Below are positions 1 through 6,941 of a stretch of DNA of 12,649 nucleotides, one piece after another. The notes below the pieces were generated by a model that saw only the letters and a list, made by a program, of their open reading frames with translations, was not told the origin of the DNA and searched no databases. The first letter of the stretch is position 1; each line of letters opens with the position of its first letter. The position numbers and the translations under genes were made by a program. The stretch is from Patescibacteria group bacterium (lineage in GTDB: Bacteria > Patescibacteriota > Gracilibacteria > JAHISY01): NCBI GenBank assembly GCA_018817365.1, contig JAHISY010000080.1:1-12649 (forward strand). The letters run 5' to 3'.

Positions 1-84
1 ACCCTCCACCCTCCACCCTCCACCCTCCACCCTCCACCCTCCACCCTCCACCCTCCACCCTCCACCCTCCACCCTCCACCCTCC
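1..84. repeat. Perfect heptanucleotide tandem array, 12 units
   Basis: The unit ACCCTCC is repeated exactly twelve times with no variation, and the array touches the window edge, so it is probably longer. There are no spacers, so it is not a CRISPR array. It leads directly into a conserved core that ends in a further, degenerate heptad tract at 145-172. The perfect copy identity implies recent expansion. No function can be read from the sequence. Confidence 0.97.
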
Positions 85-140
85 AATCGGTTTGGGGAGA
101 CCTGCCTGTCGGCAGGCAGGTTTGGAAAGGTGGTTAGCAA
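85..140. repeat. Core of composite repeat with near-perfect 22-bp palindrome (copy 1)
   Basis: A near-palindrome at 100-121 has arms ACCTGCCTG and CAGGCAGGT with one centre mismatch. It is preceded by CGGTTTGGGG and followed by TTTGGAAAG and GTGGTTAGCAA (130-140). The same ordered pieces recur at 9498-9577, where the palindrome is perfect and 28 extra bases separate TTTGGAAAG from GTGGTTAGCAA. It could fold into a strong hairpin, but no T-run follows, so it is not an ordinary terminator. Confidence 0.85.
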
Positions 141-144
141 ACCT

Positions 145-172
145 CCACTCTCCACTCTCCAACATCCAGCAG
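145..172. repeat. Degenerate heptad tract
   Basis: CCACTCT occurs twice, followed in the same seven-base phase by CCAACAT and CCAGCAG. Only the leading CC and the period are kept, showing that period is conserved more strictly than sequence. The remaining stretch to 230 shows nothing I can name. Confidence 0.8.
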
Positions 173-231
173 AGGTAGAGGTGTGTGAAGTTACAAAGCA
201 AGTATTCTGATTAATCCCCAAACATAATTTA

Positions 232-240
232 TGCTACAAT
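232..240 (+). promoter_or_regulatory. Possible extended -10 promoter
   Basis: TGCTACAAT fits an extended -10 (TGn followed by a TATAAT-like hexamer TACAAT at 235-240). No good -35 hexamer lies 17 bases upstream. It would start transcripts near 247, about 110 bases before aroC. It is in tension with the terminator-like hairpin just downstream, so only one of the two may be real. Confidence 0.3.
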
Positions 241-241
241 A

Positions 242-263
242 AAGCCACCCTCGGCTTCTTTTT
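242..263 (+). terminator. Short hairpin plus T-run
   Basis: AAGCC (242-246) pairs with GGCTT (253-257) around a six-base loop, followed by CTTTTT. This is a minimal intrinsic terminator, probably for a gene left of the window, or an attenuator in the aroC leader. The stem is only five pairs. Confidence 0.4.
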
Positions 264-319
264 CAGATTATTCATTTAGGATTTAGAGAGCACAGCCACC
301 TACGAATAATTACTTACCA

Positions 320-354
320 CCAACTACCAACTACCAACTACCAACTACCAACTA
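320..354 (+). repeat. Heptad array (CCAACTA x5) abutting the aroC start
   Basis: Five exact copies of CCAACTA end five bases before the aroC ATG at 359, with only CCCA between. A related unit, CTTACCA, precedes them in phase. The aroC ribosome-binding position is therefore occupied wholly by repeat and there is no Shine-Dalgarno sequence. Similar sense-oriented arrays lie in front of grpE and the TPR gene. Confidence 0.95.
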
Positions 355-358
355 CCCA

Positions 359-1426
359 ATGGCTGGAAACACCTTCGGCGACGCGCTTCGAGTTACCACT
401 TTTGGCGAAAGTCACGGGGCTGCTTTGGGTTGCGTGATTGATGGCGTGCCGGCGGGGATTGGGGTTACCGTGAAGGAGATTCAAAAAGAACTGGACCGGC
501 GGCGACCGGGGACTTCGAAAGTTTCTACCGCGAGGAAAGAAACTGACCGCGTCGAGATTCTCTCCGGCGTTTTCGAAAACCAGACTCTCGGCACGCCGCT
601 GGCTCTCCTGATTCGCAATGAAAATCAGCGCTCGCAAGATTATTCGAAAATTAAAAATATCTTCCGCCCGGGACACGCGGATTTCACATGGCTGGCGAAG
701 TTCGGCATCCGCGATTTCCGCGGCGGCGGTCGCAGCTCCGGTCGCGAGACAGTCGCGCGCGTGGCGGCGGGGGCGGTGGCGCAAAAAATTTTAGAAAAAG
801 AAAAAATTCAAATTTTCGCGCACGCCGAATCGATTGGTTGCGTGGAGGCTGAGAAATTCGATCCGCGAGAGATTGAAAAAAATCCGGTTCGCTGCGCTGA
901 TTCCTCCGCGGCGCAGGAAATGGAAAAGGTGATTCTCGCGGCGCAGAGGCGCGGGGATTCAGTCGGCGGGGTCATTGGCATCATCATTCGCAATGTGCCC
1001 GCGGGTTTGGGCAATCCCGTTTTCGACAAAATCGAAGCGTTACTCAGTCACGCGCTGCTCTCGATCGGCGGGGTGAAGGGGATTGAGTTCGGCGCGGGTT
1101 TCGCGGCGGCGAAATTATTCGGTTCGGAAATGAACGACGAGTTCGTTTCAAAAAATTCTCGCATCTCAAAACGCACGAATCGCGCGGGGGGGATTCTAGG
1201 AGGAATCACCGACGGCGATGAAATCTTGATCCGCCTCGCGGTGAAGCCGACCGCTTCGATCGCTCTTCCGCAGACCACAGTCGATGCGCGCGGCAAAATT
1301 CAAAAAATCGCAATTTCCGGTCGGCACGATCCGTGCATCGTCCCGCGGGTGATTCCCGTCGCCGAGGCGATGGTTCGGCTCACGCTCGCTGATCTGCTAC
1401 TGCGGGCGCGTTCCGACAGGATTTAA
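359..1426 (+). CDS. aroC: Chorismate synthase
   Basis: Converts 5-enolpyruvylshikimate-3-phosphate to chorismate, the last common step of aromatic amino acid and folate/quinone precursor synthesis; cytosolic, and in this family requires reduced FMN. The 355-residue product has the family's usual length and all signature blocks: GESHG near residue 17, the block RPGHADFTW followed by GGGRSSGRET near residues 102-130, SIGGVKGIEFG around 236, NRAGGILGGITDG around 270, and the C-terminal GRHDPCIVPR. The ATG start gives the standard short N-terminus ending in TTFGESHG. The gene has high GC, no Shine-Dalgarno, and a leader made of heptad repeats. It is first in an operon with a membrane protein 9 bases downstream and then uppP. 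The product is complete and identification is secure. Other shikimate genes are not in the window. Confidence 0.97.
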   Translation: MAGNTFGDALRVTTFGESHGAALGCVIDGVPAGIGVTVKEIQKELDRRRPGTSKVSTARKETDRVEILSGVFENQTLGTPLALLIRNENQRSQDYSKIKNIFRPGHADFTWLAKFGIRDFRGGGRSSGRETVARVAAGAVAQKILEKEKIQIFAHAESIGCVEAEKFDPREIEKNPVRCADSSAAQEMEKVILAAQRRGDSVGGVIGIIIRNVPAGLGNPVFDKIEALLSHALLSIGGVKGIEFGAGFAAAKLFGSEMNDEFVSKNSRISKRTNRAGGILGGITDGDEILIRLAVKPTASIALPQTTVDARGKIQKIAISGRHDPCIVPRVIPVAEAMVRLTLADLLLRARSDRI

Positions 1427-1435
1427 AGCAAAAAA

Positions 1436-2137
1436 ATGCGAAAAATCACCCTCTCGATCAACTCCGCGATTTCATGGATTCTCAAGATTTTGATGCTCAC
1501 GGTTTCCGCGTATTTTTTTACTGAAGGGAATTTTCTCTTCGGCGGCTTTTCTTTTTTGATGCTGCTCATTTCGCTCATTCCCGCGACCGTGAATCGCAGT
1601 TACGATGTCAATCTGCCGTGGAGCCTTGATTTTTTACTCACGGTTTGGATTGCGCTTTCGGTTCTCGGCGAAATTCGATTTTACGAAAAAATTTGGTGGT
1701 GGGATGATTTCCTTCATTTCGGCGGGACGGCGGTGCTTGTTTATCTCGCGTTCGTGCTTGTTTACGCGCTCAATTTCACTGGCAAAATCCGCCTCTCGAT
1801 TCCGCTCATCGGCTTCTTCACTTTTCTCGTCGGCGTGGCTTTTGGCGCGATTTGGGAGATTGCAGAATTCTGGGTTTGGAAAATTACCGGTGCGGACGCG
1901 CTCGCGATGGGGATTCCGCCGAATTTCGAAGCGGGGCTGCGGGATACATTCAGCGATTTGCAATTCGACATGGTGAGCTCTGCGATCATCGCGCTCGCGG
2001 GAATGCAATACGTCGGTCGGCAGCGGCACATCAAACTTCACGAATGGATGCGTCCGTTTGTCAAAATTTTTGGAGAAAAAATTAAAAATGTTCAAAAAAA
2101 AACGAGCGGTCAATTTTATAAAAAAGACAAAAAATGA
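1436..2137 (+). CDS. YjdF/DUF2238-type integral membrane protein
   Basis: Function unknown. The 233-residue protein has about six hydrophobic segments (roughly residues 12-28, 32-50, 64-79, 95-112, 120-140 and 178-193) and a basic, lysine-rich C-terminal tail. Polar residues in and next to the membrane match what I recall of the DUF2238 (E. coli YjdF) family: WWWDDFLHF (residues 87-95), WEIAEF (140-145) and DTFSDLQFDM (170-179). The repeated acidic and histidine residues suggest a metal- or substrate-binding intramembrane site, which is inference. It starts 9 bases after aroC, and its TGA stop shares four bases (ATGA) with the uppP start, so it is probably translationally coupled to uppP. That link hints at an envelope role. 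No signal peptide separate from the first membrane segment is seen. Confidence 0.85.
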   Translation: MRKITLSINSAISWILKILMLTVSAYFFTEGNFLFGGFSFLMLLISLIPATVNRSYDVNLPWSLDFLLTVWIALSVLGEIRFYEKIWWWDDFLHFGGTAVLVYLAFVLVYALNFTGKIRLSIPLIGFFTFLVGVAFGAIWEIAEFWVWKITGADALAMGIPPNFEAGLRDTFSDLQFDMVSSAIIALAGMQYVGRQRHIKLHEWMRPFVKIFGEKIKNVQKKTSGQFYKKDKK

Positions 2138-2949
2138 ATTTTCCGCTCGCGGCTTTTCTCGGGATTTTGCAAGGAATCACCGAGTTTTTTCCGATTTCCA
2201 GTAGCGGGCATCTGCTGCTTGCGGAACATTTTTTTGATCTCGATGTCGAGAACCTGAAAGCTTTTGATGTTGTTCTGCACGCCGGTACGCTCACCGCGCT
2301 GCTCGTTCTATTTTGGCGGGAGTGGTGGGGGATGGTTCGGAGTTCTTGGTTCTTGGTCATTGGTTCGAAAGAAAAAGTAGAGTGGGATTCACTCAAACTT
2401 TTTTTGAAATTGGTGGTGGCGACGATTCCGGCTGCTTTTGTCGGGCTGCTTTTTGGCGATTGGATTGACACAACCACACGCGGAGAAAATCGAGTTTTTT
2501 TGATCGCTGGATTTTTCATCCTCGTCGCGGTTCTGCTGCTTGCGGCGGAAAAGTTCGGTCGCAAAAATTCTGAGAAAGTCGGCTGGCGGAATGTTGTCGG
2601 GATGGGAATCTTCCAAACCCTTGCGCTACTGCCCGGCATTTCGCGGAGCGGCGCCACGATTGCCGCGGGGATGCTCGGCGGACTGTCCCGTTCAGCGGCG
2701 GCGAAATTCAGTTTTCTCATGCTCGCTCCCGTCACGCTCGGAGCGACAATTTTGATTTCCAAAAAAGTTTGCGAGGGCAAGTTGGTCCTCCCGCCGCTCG
2801 AATTCACGCTCGTCGGATTCGCAGTGTCGGCAGTTTCCTCGTTTTTGTTTGCGAGTTTGCTGCTCAAATTCGTGAGGAAGTACTCGCTTGCATGGTTCGC
2901 GGTTTATTTAATTTTGGCGGCGGCGGTTTTGCTTGTCGCGAATTTCTGA
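2134..2949 (+). CDS. uppP: Undecaprenyl-diphosphatase (BacA/UppP)
   Basis: Dephosphorylates undecaprenyl diphosphate so the lipid carrier can be reused for peptidoglycan and surface glycans; polytopic membrane enzyme. The 271-residue product has the usual family length. Both catalytic blocks are intact: the (E/Q)xxxE motif as Q13-G-I-T-E17 followed by FFPISSSGH, and PGISRSGAT at residues 167-175 with the catalytic arginine R171. Several further hydrophobic helices follow to the C-terminus. The ATG overlaps the preceding stop by four bases. Odd feature: residues 68-79, in the loop between membrane segments 2 and 3, are encoded by a five-unit heptad repeat (2335-2369), so a genome repeat has become coding sequence. 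Loss or gain of one 7-base unit would shift the frame. Identification is secure. Confidence 0.97.
   Translation: MNFPLAAFLGILQGITEFFPISSSGHLLLAEHFFDLDVENLKAFDVVLHAGTLTALLVLFWREWWGMVRSSWFLVIGSKEKVEWDSLKLFLKLVVATIPAAFVGLLFGDWIDTTTRGENRVFLIAGFFILVAVLLLAAEKFGRKNSEKVGWRNVVGMGIFQTLALLPGISRSGATIAAGMLGGLSRSAAAKFSFLMLAPVTLGATILISKKVCEGKLVLPPLEFTLVGFAVSAVSSFLFASLLLKFVRKYSLAWFAVYLILAAAVLLVANF
2335..2369 (+). repeat. Heptad repeat inside uppP
   Basis: Five consecutive seven-base units start with GT: GTTCGGA, two exact copies of GTTCTTG, then GTCATTG and GTTCGAA. It is translated in frame as uppP residues 68-79, including SSWFLVIGS. Read on the other strand the units are of the CCAAGAA type, matching the C-rich units elsewhere in the window. 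Confidence 0.8.
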
Positions 2950-3319
2950 ATTTAAAAACTTTTCGAAATTGAGAACTTAAAAATTGTTTTGAAATTTAAA
3001 ACGCGTTGGCTTGAAGCTATCAGAGAGGCTTCGAACCACATCTGCACTTCGTACCTGCTTTGCCTCGCGTCAAATCTCCGTCTCTAAAAAACTTTTTGAT
3101 AAAAAAACTCCTGCTTCGACATCCCTCTTTTCCGAAAGAGGGAAAAGGATGTTGTTGCGGATTTTGAAAAATAAATTTTAAATCGGGTTGAAAAATTCAA
3201 ATTTGTTTGAAAATTGGATTTTGGAATTTGGAAATTTAGGAACTCAAAAAGTTTCGCTGACTTTTTTTTTATTCTCTCCTCTCTGTCCAGTCTTCGCTCA
3301 ATCCAGTAAAATCCTTTCA
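2950..3319. repeat. Non-coding gap with mosaic repeat, copy 1
   Basis: No gene is seen between uppP and the comM start. Positions 3003-3151 form copy 1 of a dispersed mosaic. Part one is an imperfect hairpin, GGCTTGAAGC (3008-3017) with GCTTCGAACC (3028-3037). Part two is the 16-base word TCAAATCTCCGTCTCT (3070-3085). Part three is a perfect 8-bp hairpin, CCCTCTTT (3123-3130), loop TCCG, AAAGAGGG (3135-3142), inside CATCC and GGATG. Unlike copies 2 and 3 it lacks the 32-bp palindrome. No confident terminator for uppP or promoter for comM was found. Confidence 0.75.
3209..3243. repeat. AT-rich degenerate heptad tract upstream of comM
   Basis: GAAAATT, GGATTTT, GGAATTT, GGAAATT and TAGGAAC follow in a seven-base phase. 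The tract ends about 76 bases before the comM start. The reverse complement resembles the tract at 9582-9616. It reads as open frame in front of comM, but that extension is not part of the conserved protein. Confidence 0.6.
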
Positions 3320-4843
3320 ATGCCAGCAAAAGTTTTTTCTGCAGCCACGATTGGTCTTGATTGTGAAATCATCGAAGTGGAGGCGGATTTGTTTTCCGGT
3401 CTCTCGAAATTCTTCGTGGTCGGACTCGGTGACACCGCGGTTCAGGAATCGCGCGAACGGGTTCGTTCCGCTGTCAAAAATTCCGGATTTTCTTTTCACA
3501 CGCAGCGGATTACCGTGAATCTCGCGCCTGCCGATTTGCCGAAAGCCGGTCCGAGTTTCGATTTTCCGATTGCGGTCGGGATTCTTTCTGCGAGCAGACA
3601 AGTGTTCGTTCCCGATTCAGGGGAAACAATTCTCATCGGTGAGCTTGCGCTCGATGGCAAGACGCGACCGGTGGCGGGGATTCTCCCGATCGTGATGCAG
3701 GCGAAGCAGCGCGGTTTCAAAAATTTTTTCGTGCCGGCGGCGAATGCGCGCGAGGCGGCGATTATTGAAGACGTGCAAATTTTTCCTGTCGAAAGTCTGC
3801 TCGAATTTGTGCGGCATTGTTCCGGCGAATCCAAAATTTCTCCGCTGCCCCCGCTCGACGCGCGGGAAATCGTTGCCGAGGAAGAGTACAAAATTGACCT
3901 CGCCCACGTCCGCGGGCAGGAGCACGCGAAACGCGCGCTGACAGTCGCTGCGGCGGGCAGCCACAACCTCCTTTTTTCCGGTCCTCCCGGTTCGGGCAAA
4001 ACGATGCTCGCGCGGGCATTTCGCACGATTCTCCCAAAAATGAGCTTGACCGAAACTCTCGAGGTAACCAAAATTTATTCCGTCGCCGGGCTGCTGCCGG
4101 TGGGCGAGCCGCTCGTGACCACTCGTCCGTTTCGCGCGGTGCACCACACTGCTTCCGCTGTTTCGATTGTCGGAGGGGGGAATAAAATCGGACCGGGCGA
4201 AATTTCGCTCGCCCACAAAGGCGTGCTTTTTCTCGACGAGATTGCGGAATTTCCCGCGCAAGTTCTGGAAGTTCTTCGGCAGCCGCTTGAGGACGGTCAA
4301 ATCACGATTTCTCGCGCGGCAGGGACGGTCAAGTTTCCCGCGCGTTTCACTCTCATCGCCGCGATGAATCCCTGTCCGTGCGGTTTTTCCACTGACTCCG
4401 AGCAGACTTGCCGCTGTTCTCCCCGCGAGATTGAACGGTACCAAAAAAAATTGTCCGGACCGCTGCTCGATCGGATTGATCTCCACATCGACGTGCCGCG
4501 CGTGAAATTCGAAAAGCTCGACGCGCCGGCAGAGGGGAACGAATCTTCGGCATCGATTCGCTCGAGAGTTCAATCCGCGCGCGATCGGCAGACCGAGCGG
4601 TTTCGCGGTTTAAAAATTCACGCCAATTCCGAGATGAGTAGCGAACAAACGAAAAAATTCTGCGAGGTGGACCAAAAAACGAAAGATTTATTACAGCAGG
4701 CGGTGAGCCACTTCCAGCTTTCCGCGCGGGCTTACTACCGCATTCTCAAGCTCGCGCGCACGATTGCGGATTTGGCAGGCGAGGAAAAAATCGTCATGAA
4801 TCATGTCGCCGAAGCTTTGCAATACCGACCAAAAATTGGCTGA
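3320..4843 (+). CDS. comM: ComM/YifB-family Mg-chelatase-like AAA+ ATPase
   Basis: In naturally competent bacteria ComM is a hexameric helicase that drives branch migration during integration of incoming DNA. I start the gene at 3320, giving 507 residues, the usual family length and the standard N-terminus MPAKVFSAATIGLD. The open frame runs 44 codons further upstream, but that part is repeat-derived. Domains: N-terminal ChlI-like domain (about 5-160); AAA+ core with Walker A GPPGSGKT (221-228), Walker B VLFLDE (302-307), and a candidate arginine finger in GPLLDRIDLH; a cysteine cluster PCPCG plus CRC (351-366) that could bind zinc, as is common in the family; and the C-terminal Mg-chelatase domain (about 410-507). 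No Shine-Dalgarno is visible. It stands alone, followed by a terminator. No other competence gene is in the window, so a role in DNA uptake here is inferred from the family only. Confidence 0.95.
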   Translation: MPAKVFSAATIGLDCEIIEVEADLFSGLSKFFVVGLGDTAVQESRERVRSAVKNSGFSFHTQRITVNLAPADLPKAGPSFDFPIAVGILSASRQVFVPDSGETILIGELALDGKTRPVAGILPIVMQAKQRGFKNFFVPAANAREAAIIEDVQIFPVESLLEFVRHCSGESKISPLPPLDAREIVAEEEYKIDLAHVRGQEHAKRALTVAAAGSHNLLFSGPPGSGKTMLARAFRTILPKMSLTETLEVTKIYSVAGLLPVGEPLVTTRPFRAVHHTASAVSIVGGGNKIGPGEISLAHKGVLFLDEIAEFPAQVLEVLRQPLEDGQITISRAAGTVKFPARFTLIAAMNPCPCGFSTDSEQTCRCSPREIERYQKKLSGPLLDRIDLHIDVPRVKFEKLDAPAEGNESSASIRSRVQSARDRQTERFRGLKIHANSEMSSEQTKKFCEVDQKTKDLLQQAVSHFQLSARAYYRILKLARTIADLAGEEKIVMNHVAEALQYRPKIG

Positions 4844-4854
4844 ATTCAAGTTTT

Positions 4855-4883
4855 AACCCCCCCTAGATATCTAGAGGGGTTTT
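4855..4883 (+). terminator. Intrinsic terminator of comM
   Basis: Starting 11 bases after the comM stop, the palindromic core CTAGATATCTAG is flanked by a C-run on the left and GGGG on the right, then TTTT. This gives a strong stem followed by a short T-run. The AA before the C-run can pair with part of the T-run, so it may also work weakly in reverse. Confidence 0.75.
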
Positions 4884-4892
4884 CAATATGCC

Positions 4893-5135
4893 GCGTGATG
4901 CGTTGGTTCGATATCTCGGAGAGGCTTCGAACCGTTCCTGCTTCGCCTCGCGTCAAATCTCCGTCTCTGCCGGAGTGGAGTTAACCTGCCACCTAGGTGG
5001 CAGGTTAACTGTTTTTTGTATAAGTGCTTCGCCATCCCTCTTTTCTTGCTCTCCGTCTTGTCCTCCGAAGTCGGAACGAAGGAGGAAGCCGAGAGGCGAA
5101 AGATGGGTCGAAAGAGGGAAAAGGATGTTGTCGCG
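4893..5135. repeat. Mosaic repeat, copy 2, in a convergent gap
   Basis: The gap 4844-5218 between comM and the TPR gene holds no credible gene. This copy has, in order: a hairpin GGTTCGA (4905-4911) with TCGAACC (4927-4933); the word TCAAATCTCCGTCTCT (4953-4968); the 32-bp palindrome and T-run; AGTGCTTCGCCATCCC; and the CCTCTTTTC...GAAAGAGGGAAAAGG end. In copy 1 the last hairpin has a four-base loop. Here about 70 bases sit in its place (5044-5113), themselves partly self-complementary (TCCTCC with GGAGGA). Confidence 0.8.
4979..5010 (+). repeat. Perfect 32-bp palindrome followed by T-run (copy A)
   Basis: All 32 bases form an exact inverted repeat; the left arm is AGTTAACCTGCCACCT and the right arm its complement. 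GTTTTTT follows directly, so on the plus strand it resembles a strong intrinsic terminator downstream of comM. The identical 32 bases plus flanks recur at 12408-12439, where no plus-strand gene precedes them, so it is better viewed as a dispersed element than a gene-specific terminator. Confidence 0.95.
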
Positions 5136-5218
5136 AATTTCAAAAGAGAAATGAAAAAGTTTTGCGGATTCCGCGAACGCGGGATGAAGCAAAAGAAGCC
5201 GAACTTGCCAACCGACCG

Positions 5219-5986
5219 CTAAATTTTCGGTTCGAGAGTTTTGAGTTTTTGCTTCACTTCATCATTGTACGGCGAGAGTTCGAGAATCCGCTCGAAAGTT
5301 TTTACCGCGGCTTTTAAGTTTTTCCCCGCCTCGTACGCTTCCGCGAGCGCGAAAAGATAATCGAGGTTGCGATGGTCGCGCTTCACCGCATTTTTGAAAG
5401 CCTCTGCCGCTGCTCCAAAATCTTTCAGCTTCAAATAAATCTGTCCGAGCGAAAGCCAACGGGAGGCTTTTTGCCCGTCGATGCGAATCGCATTTTCGTA
5501 TGCTTCCCGGGCGAGCGGGTATTTCCGCTGTCGGTAAAAAGCGAGTCCCAAATTTCCAAAATGGCTGGCTTCTTTCGGCTCAAGTTCGATTAGTTTTTGG
5601 AAAATCAGCTCCGCTCTTTTCCACTCCTCGCGGTGAAGGTAAGTGAGACCGAGGAAGTGATTGGCTTTCAGATTGTGTTCGTCGAGCGAGAGAATTTGAA
5701 TCAAAATCTTCTCTGTTTCTCGCCACTCCTCCCGTGCGAAGTGGGTATCCGATTTTCGCATTAAAACCGAAATTTGCCCGAGGCTCTCTTGAATTTTGCG
5801 CGATTTTTCTTCGAGTGAAATCTGCGCGCGCAAAAGATTTTCCGAGCGCGATTCACAGTTGAGCTTCTGCTGCTCTCGCTCGAATTTCCGCTGCATCTGC
5901 TTCGCGAGAACATTCAGCCTTTTTCGGCGGAAGAAAATTCCAGTGATTCCGCTGCCAGCTGCGAGAATGAGATACGGTTGGATCAA
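5219..5986 (-). CDS. Membrane-anchored TPR-repeat protein
   Basis: Product of 255 residues, exact role unknown. The N-terminus (residues 4-19) is a single hydrophobic segment followed by RRKR, typical of a membrane anchor with the rest in the cytoplasm. Residues 30-75 are charged and probably helical or coiled coil. About five tetratricopeptide repeats fill residues 71-240, with the A/G/Y/P spacing clear, for example NLGLAFYRQRKYPLAREAY. Such repeats mediate protein-protein contacts. The start is a TTG: the frame closes just upstream, and the next in-frame ATG (residue 31) would delete the membrane segment. The leader is entirely heptad repeat with no Shine-Dalgarno. It follows ricT on the same strand after 45 bases and is probably co-transcribed with it. 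Downstream, a small GC-rich hairpin and TTTTT (around 5160-5180) may end transcription. Confidence 0.85.
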   Translation of the reverse strand: MIQPYLILAAGSGITGIFFRRKRLNVLAKQMQRKFEREQQKLNCESRSENLLRAQISLEEKSRKIQESLGQISVLMRKSDTHFAREEWRETEKILIQILSLDEHNLKANHFLGLTYLHREEWKRAELIFQKLIELEPKEASHFGNLGLAFYRQRKYPLAREAYENAIRIDGQKASRWLSLGQIYLKLKDFGAAAEAFKNAVKRDHRNLDYLFALAEAYEAGKNLKAAVKTFERILELSPYNDEVKQKLKTLEPKI

Positions 5987-5993
5987 ATTGAAA

Positions 5994-6028
5994 GTATAAA
6001 GTTAGAAGTATAAAGTATAAAGTTTTTA
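5994..6028 (-). repeat. Heptad array filling the ricT-TPR gap
   Basis: On the plus strand GTATAAA occurs three times with GTTAGAA and GTTTTTA in phase. The array fills nearly the whole 45-base gap and reaches within 8 bases of the TTG start. In the sense of the genes it reads ACTTTATACTTTATAC, the same orientation and spacing as the grpE leader. Confidence 0.9.
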
Positions 6029-6031
6029 GTA

Positions 6032-6847
6032 TTACTTTTTGGATTCTAAAGTGCTCACATCCTCTGCGGAAAAAATTTCCGCGCCTCCTTTCGTGAGCCA
6101 GATTTTCACTTTTTGATTCAAAATATCAAGCGCGATTACTTTGCCCTCGCCCTTTTTGGTTTTCACGATTGAGCCCCACGCAGGCAAGTTTTTCCGCATT
6201 TTTTTGTATTCCTCGAGTTCGTATGCGAGGCAGCAAAGCAGTTTCCCGCACGGTCCGGAAAGTTTTTCCGCGCCTTTCATCGCGAGTTCCTGCGCTTTTA
6301 CCATTTCCATCGTAATGCTCCGAAATTTCGGAATCACTTCGTTGCTGCAGCATTGTTCTCTGCCGCAAATTCCGAAACCGCCGCACGCTTTCGCGCGGTC
6401 GCGCGTCCCGAGCTGCGTGAGATGAATCCGTTTTTTCATTACCCCCGCCAGTTTTGGCACTATTTCTTTGAAATCAATCCGCTCATCCGCGGTGAAAAAG
6501 AAACTAATTTCTTCTCCGTCGAAAGCAAACCGCGCTTCTAAGATCTGCATCGGCAGCGCGAGTTCCACGATTTTCATACGCGCTTTTTCGAGGGCATCGT
6601 CTGCTAGCTTCGCATTTTCCTCGAATTTTTCCGAATCTTTCGCGTTCGCTTTCCGCAAAATTTTCCCATCCAAAATAATTTCATTTGCTGTGAGTTTCTT
6701 CCGATCCAAAAAAACCACCTTGCCAATTTGCTTACCGCGATCTTTTTGCTCGAAAATTATCTCATCTCCGAGCGCGAGTTCGAGCTCGTTTCCCCCCGTG
6801 GAAACGAGAATGGCATCATCGTAAAGATTTTTGATTCCGATATTCAT
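6032..6847 (-). CDS. ricT: PSP1-domain protein RicT (YaaT)
   Basis: In Bacillus, RicT (YaaT) joins RicA and RicF in an iron-sulfur complex that promotes RNase Y-dependent mRNA maturation and affects competence, sporulation and biofilm formation. The 271-residue product is of family length. The hallmark block is intact: GTRDRAKACGGFGICG (147-162), REQCC (163-167) and SGPCGKLLCCLAYE (197-210), giving seven cysteines (155, 161, 166, 167, 200, 205, 206) suited to cluster binding. An N-terminal beta-rich part and a C-terminal segment with GSIVKTKKGEGKV resemble other family members. RicA and RicF are not in the window. It lies downstream of holB on the same strand, as in Bacillus, but here an opposite-strand ORF separates the two. 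The ATG start is followed by the usual family N-terminus; no Shine-Dalgarno is seen. Confidence 0.93.
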   Translation of the reverse strand: MNIGIKNLYDDAILVSTGGNELELALGDEIIFEQKDRGKQIGKVVFLDRKKLTANEIILDGKILRKANAKDSEKFEENAKLADDALEKARMKIVELALPMQILEARFAFDGEEISFFFTADERIDFKEIVPKLAGVMKKRIHLTQLGTRDRAKACGGFGICGREQCCSNEVIPKFRSITMEMVKAQELAMKGAEKLSGPCGKLLCCLAYELEEYKKMRKNLPAWGSIVKTKKGEGKVIALDILNQKVKIWLTKGGAEIFSAEDVSTLESKK

Positions 6848-6941
6848 TGAGAAGGATTTTACGGGAAAGAAAGAGTTTTGGGGAGGGCTGGTGAAATTGC
6901 GGAAGAATTATTAAAATAAACGTAATTTTAATTTCACAGAG

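Noticed and set aside
129..140. Integron attC-like site (GGTGGTTAGCAA)
   Set aside because: The GTTAGCA word does not fit the GTTRRRY core, and no paired core or integrase is present.
1..172. CRISPR array
   Set aside because: Repeats are 7 bases, directly tandem, with no spacers, and no cas gene is present.
359..2949. Use of UGA as glycine (code 25, known in some Patescibacteria)
   Set aside because: The YjdF-like protein, uppP, comM and holB end in TGA at the expected family C-termini, and the complete genes have no internal TGA.
3188..3319. 44-residue N-terminal extension of comM
   Set aside because: It is encoded by heptad-like repeat DNA, and the family N-terminus begins at the ATG at 3320.
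3617..4573. Long minus-strand open frame opposite comM (318 codons)
   Set aside because: It is a shadow of a GC-rich conserved gene; the translation is rich in R and F and has no domain.
4905..4950. tRNA-like T-arm (GGTTCGA and TTCGAACC words)
   Set aside because: No acceptor stem, anticodon arm or D-arm can be built round it, and the same words recur as part of a repeat at 3008-3037.
4888..5317. Small open frames across the comM-TPR gap
   Set aside because: They translate repeat DNA, overlap palindromes, and the same reading is not kept between repeat copies.
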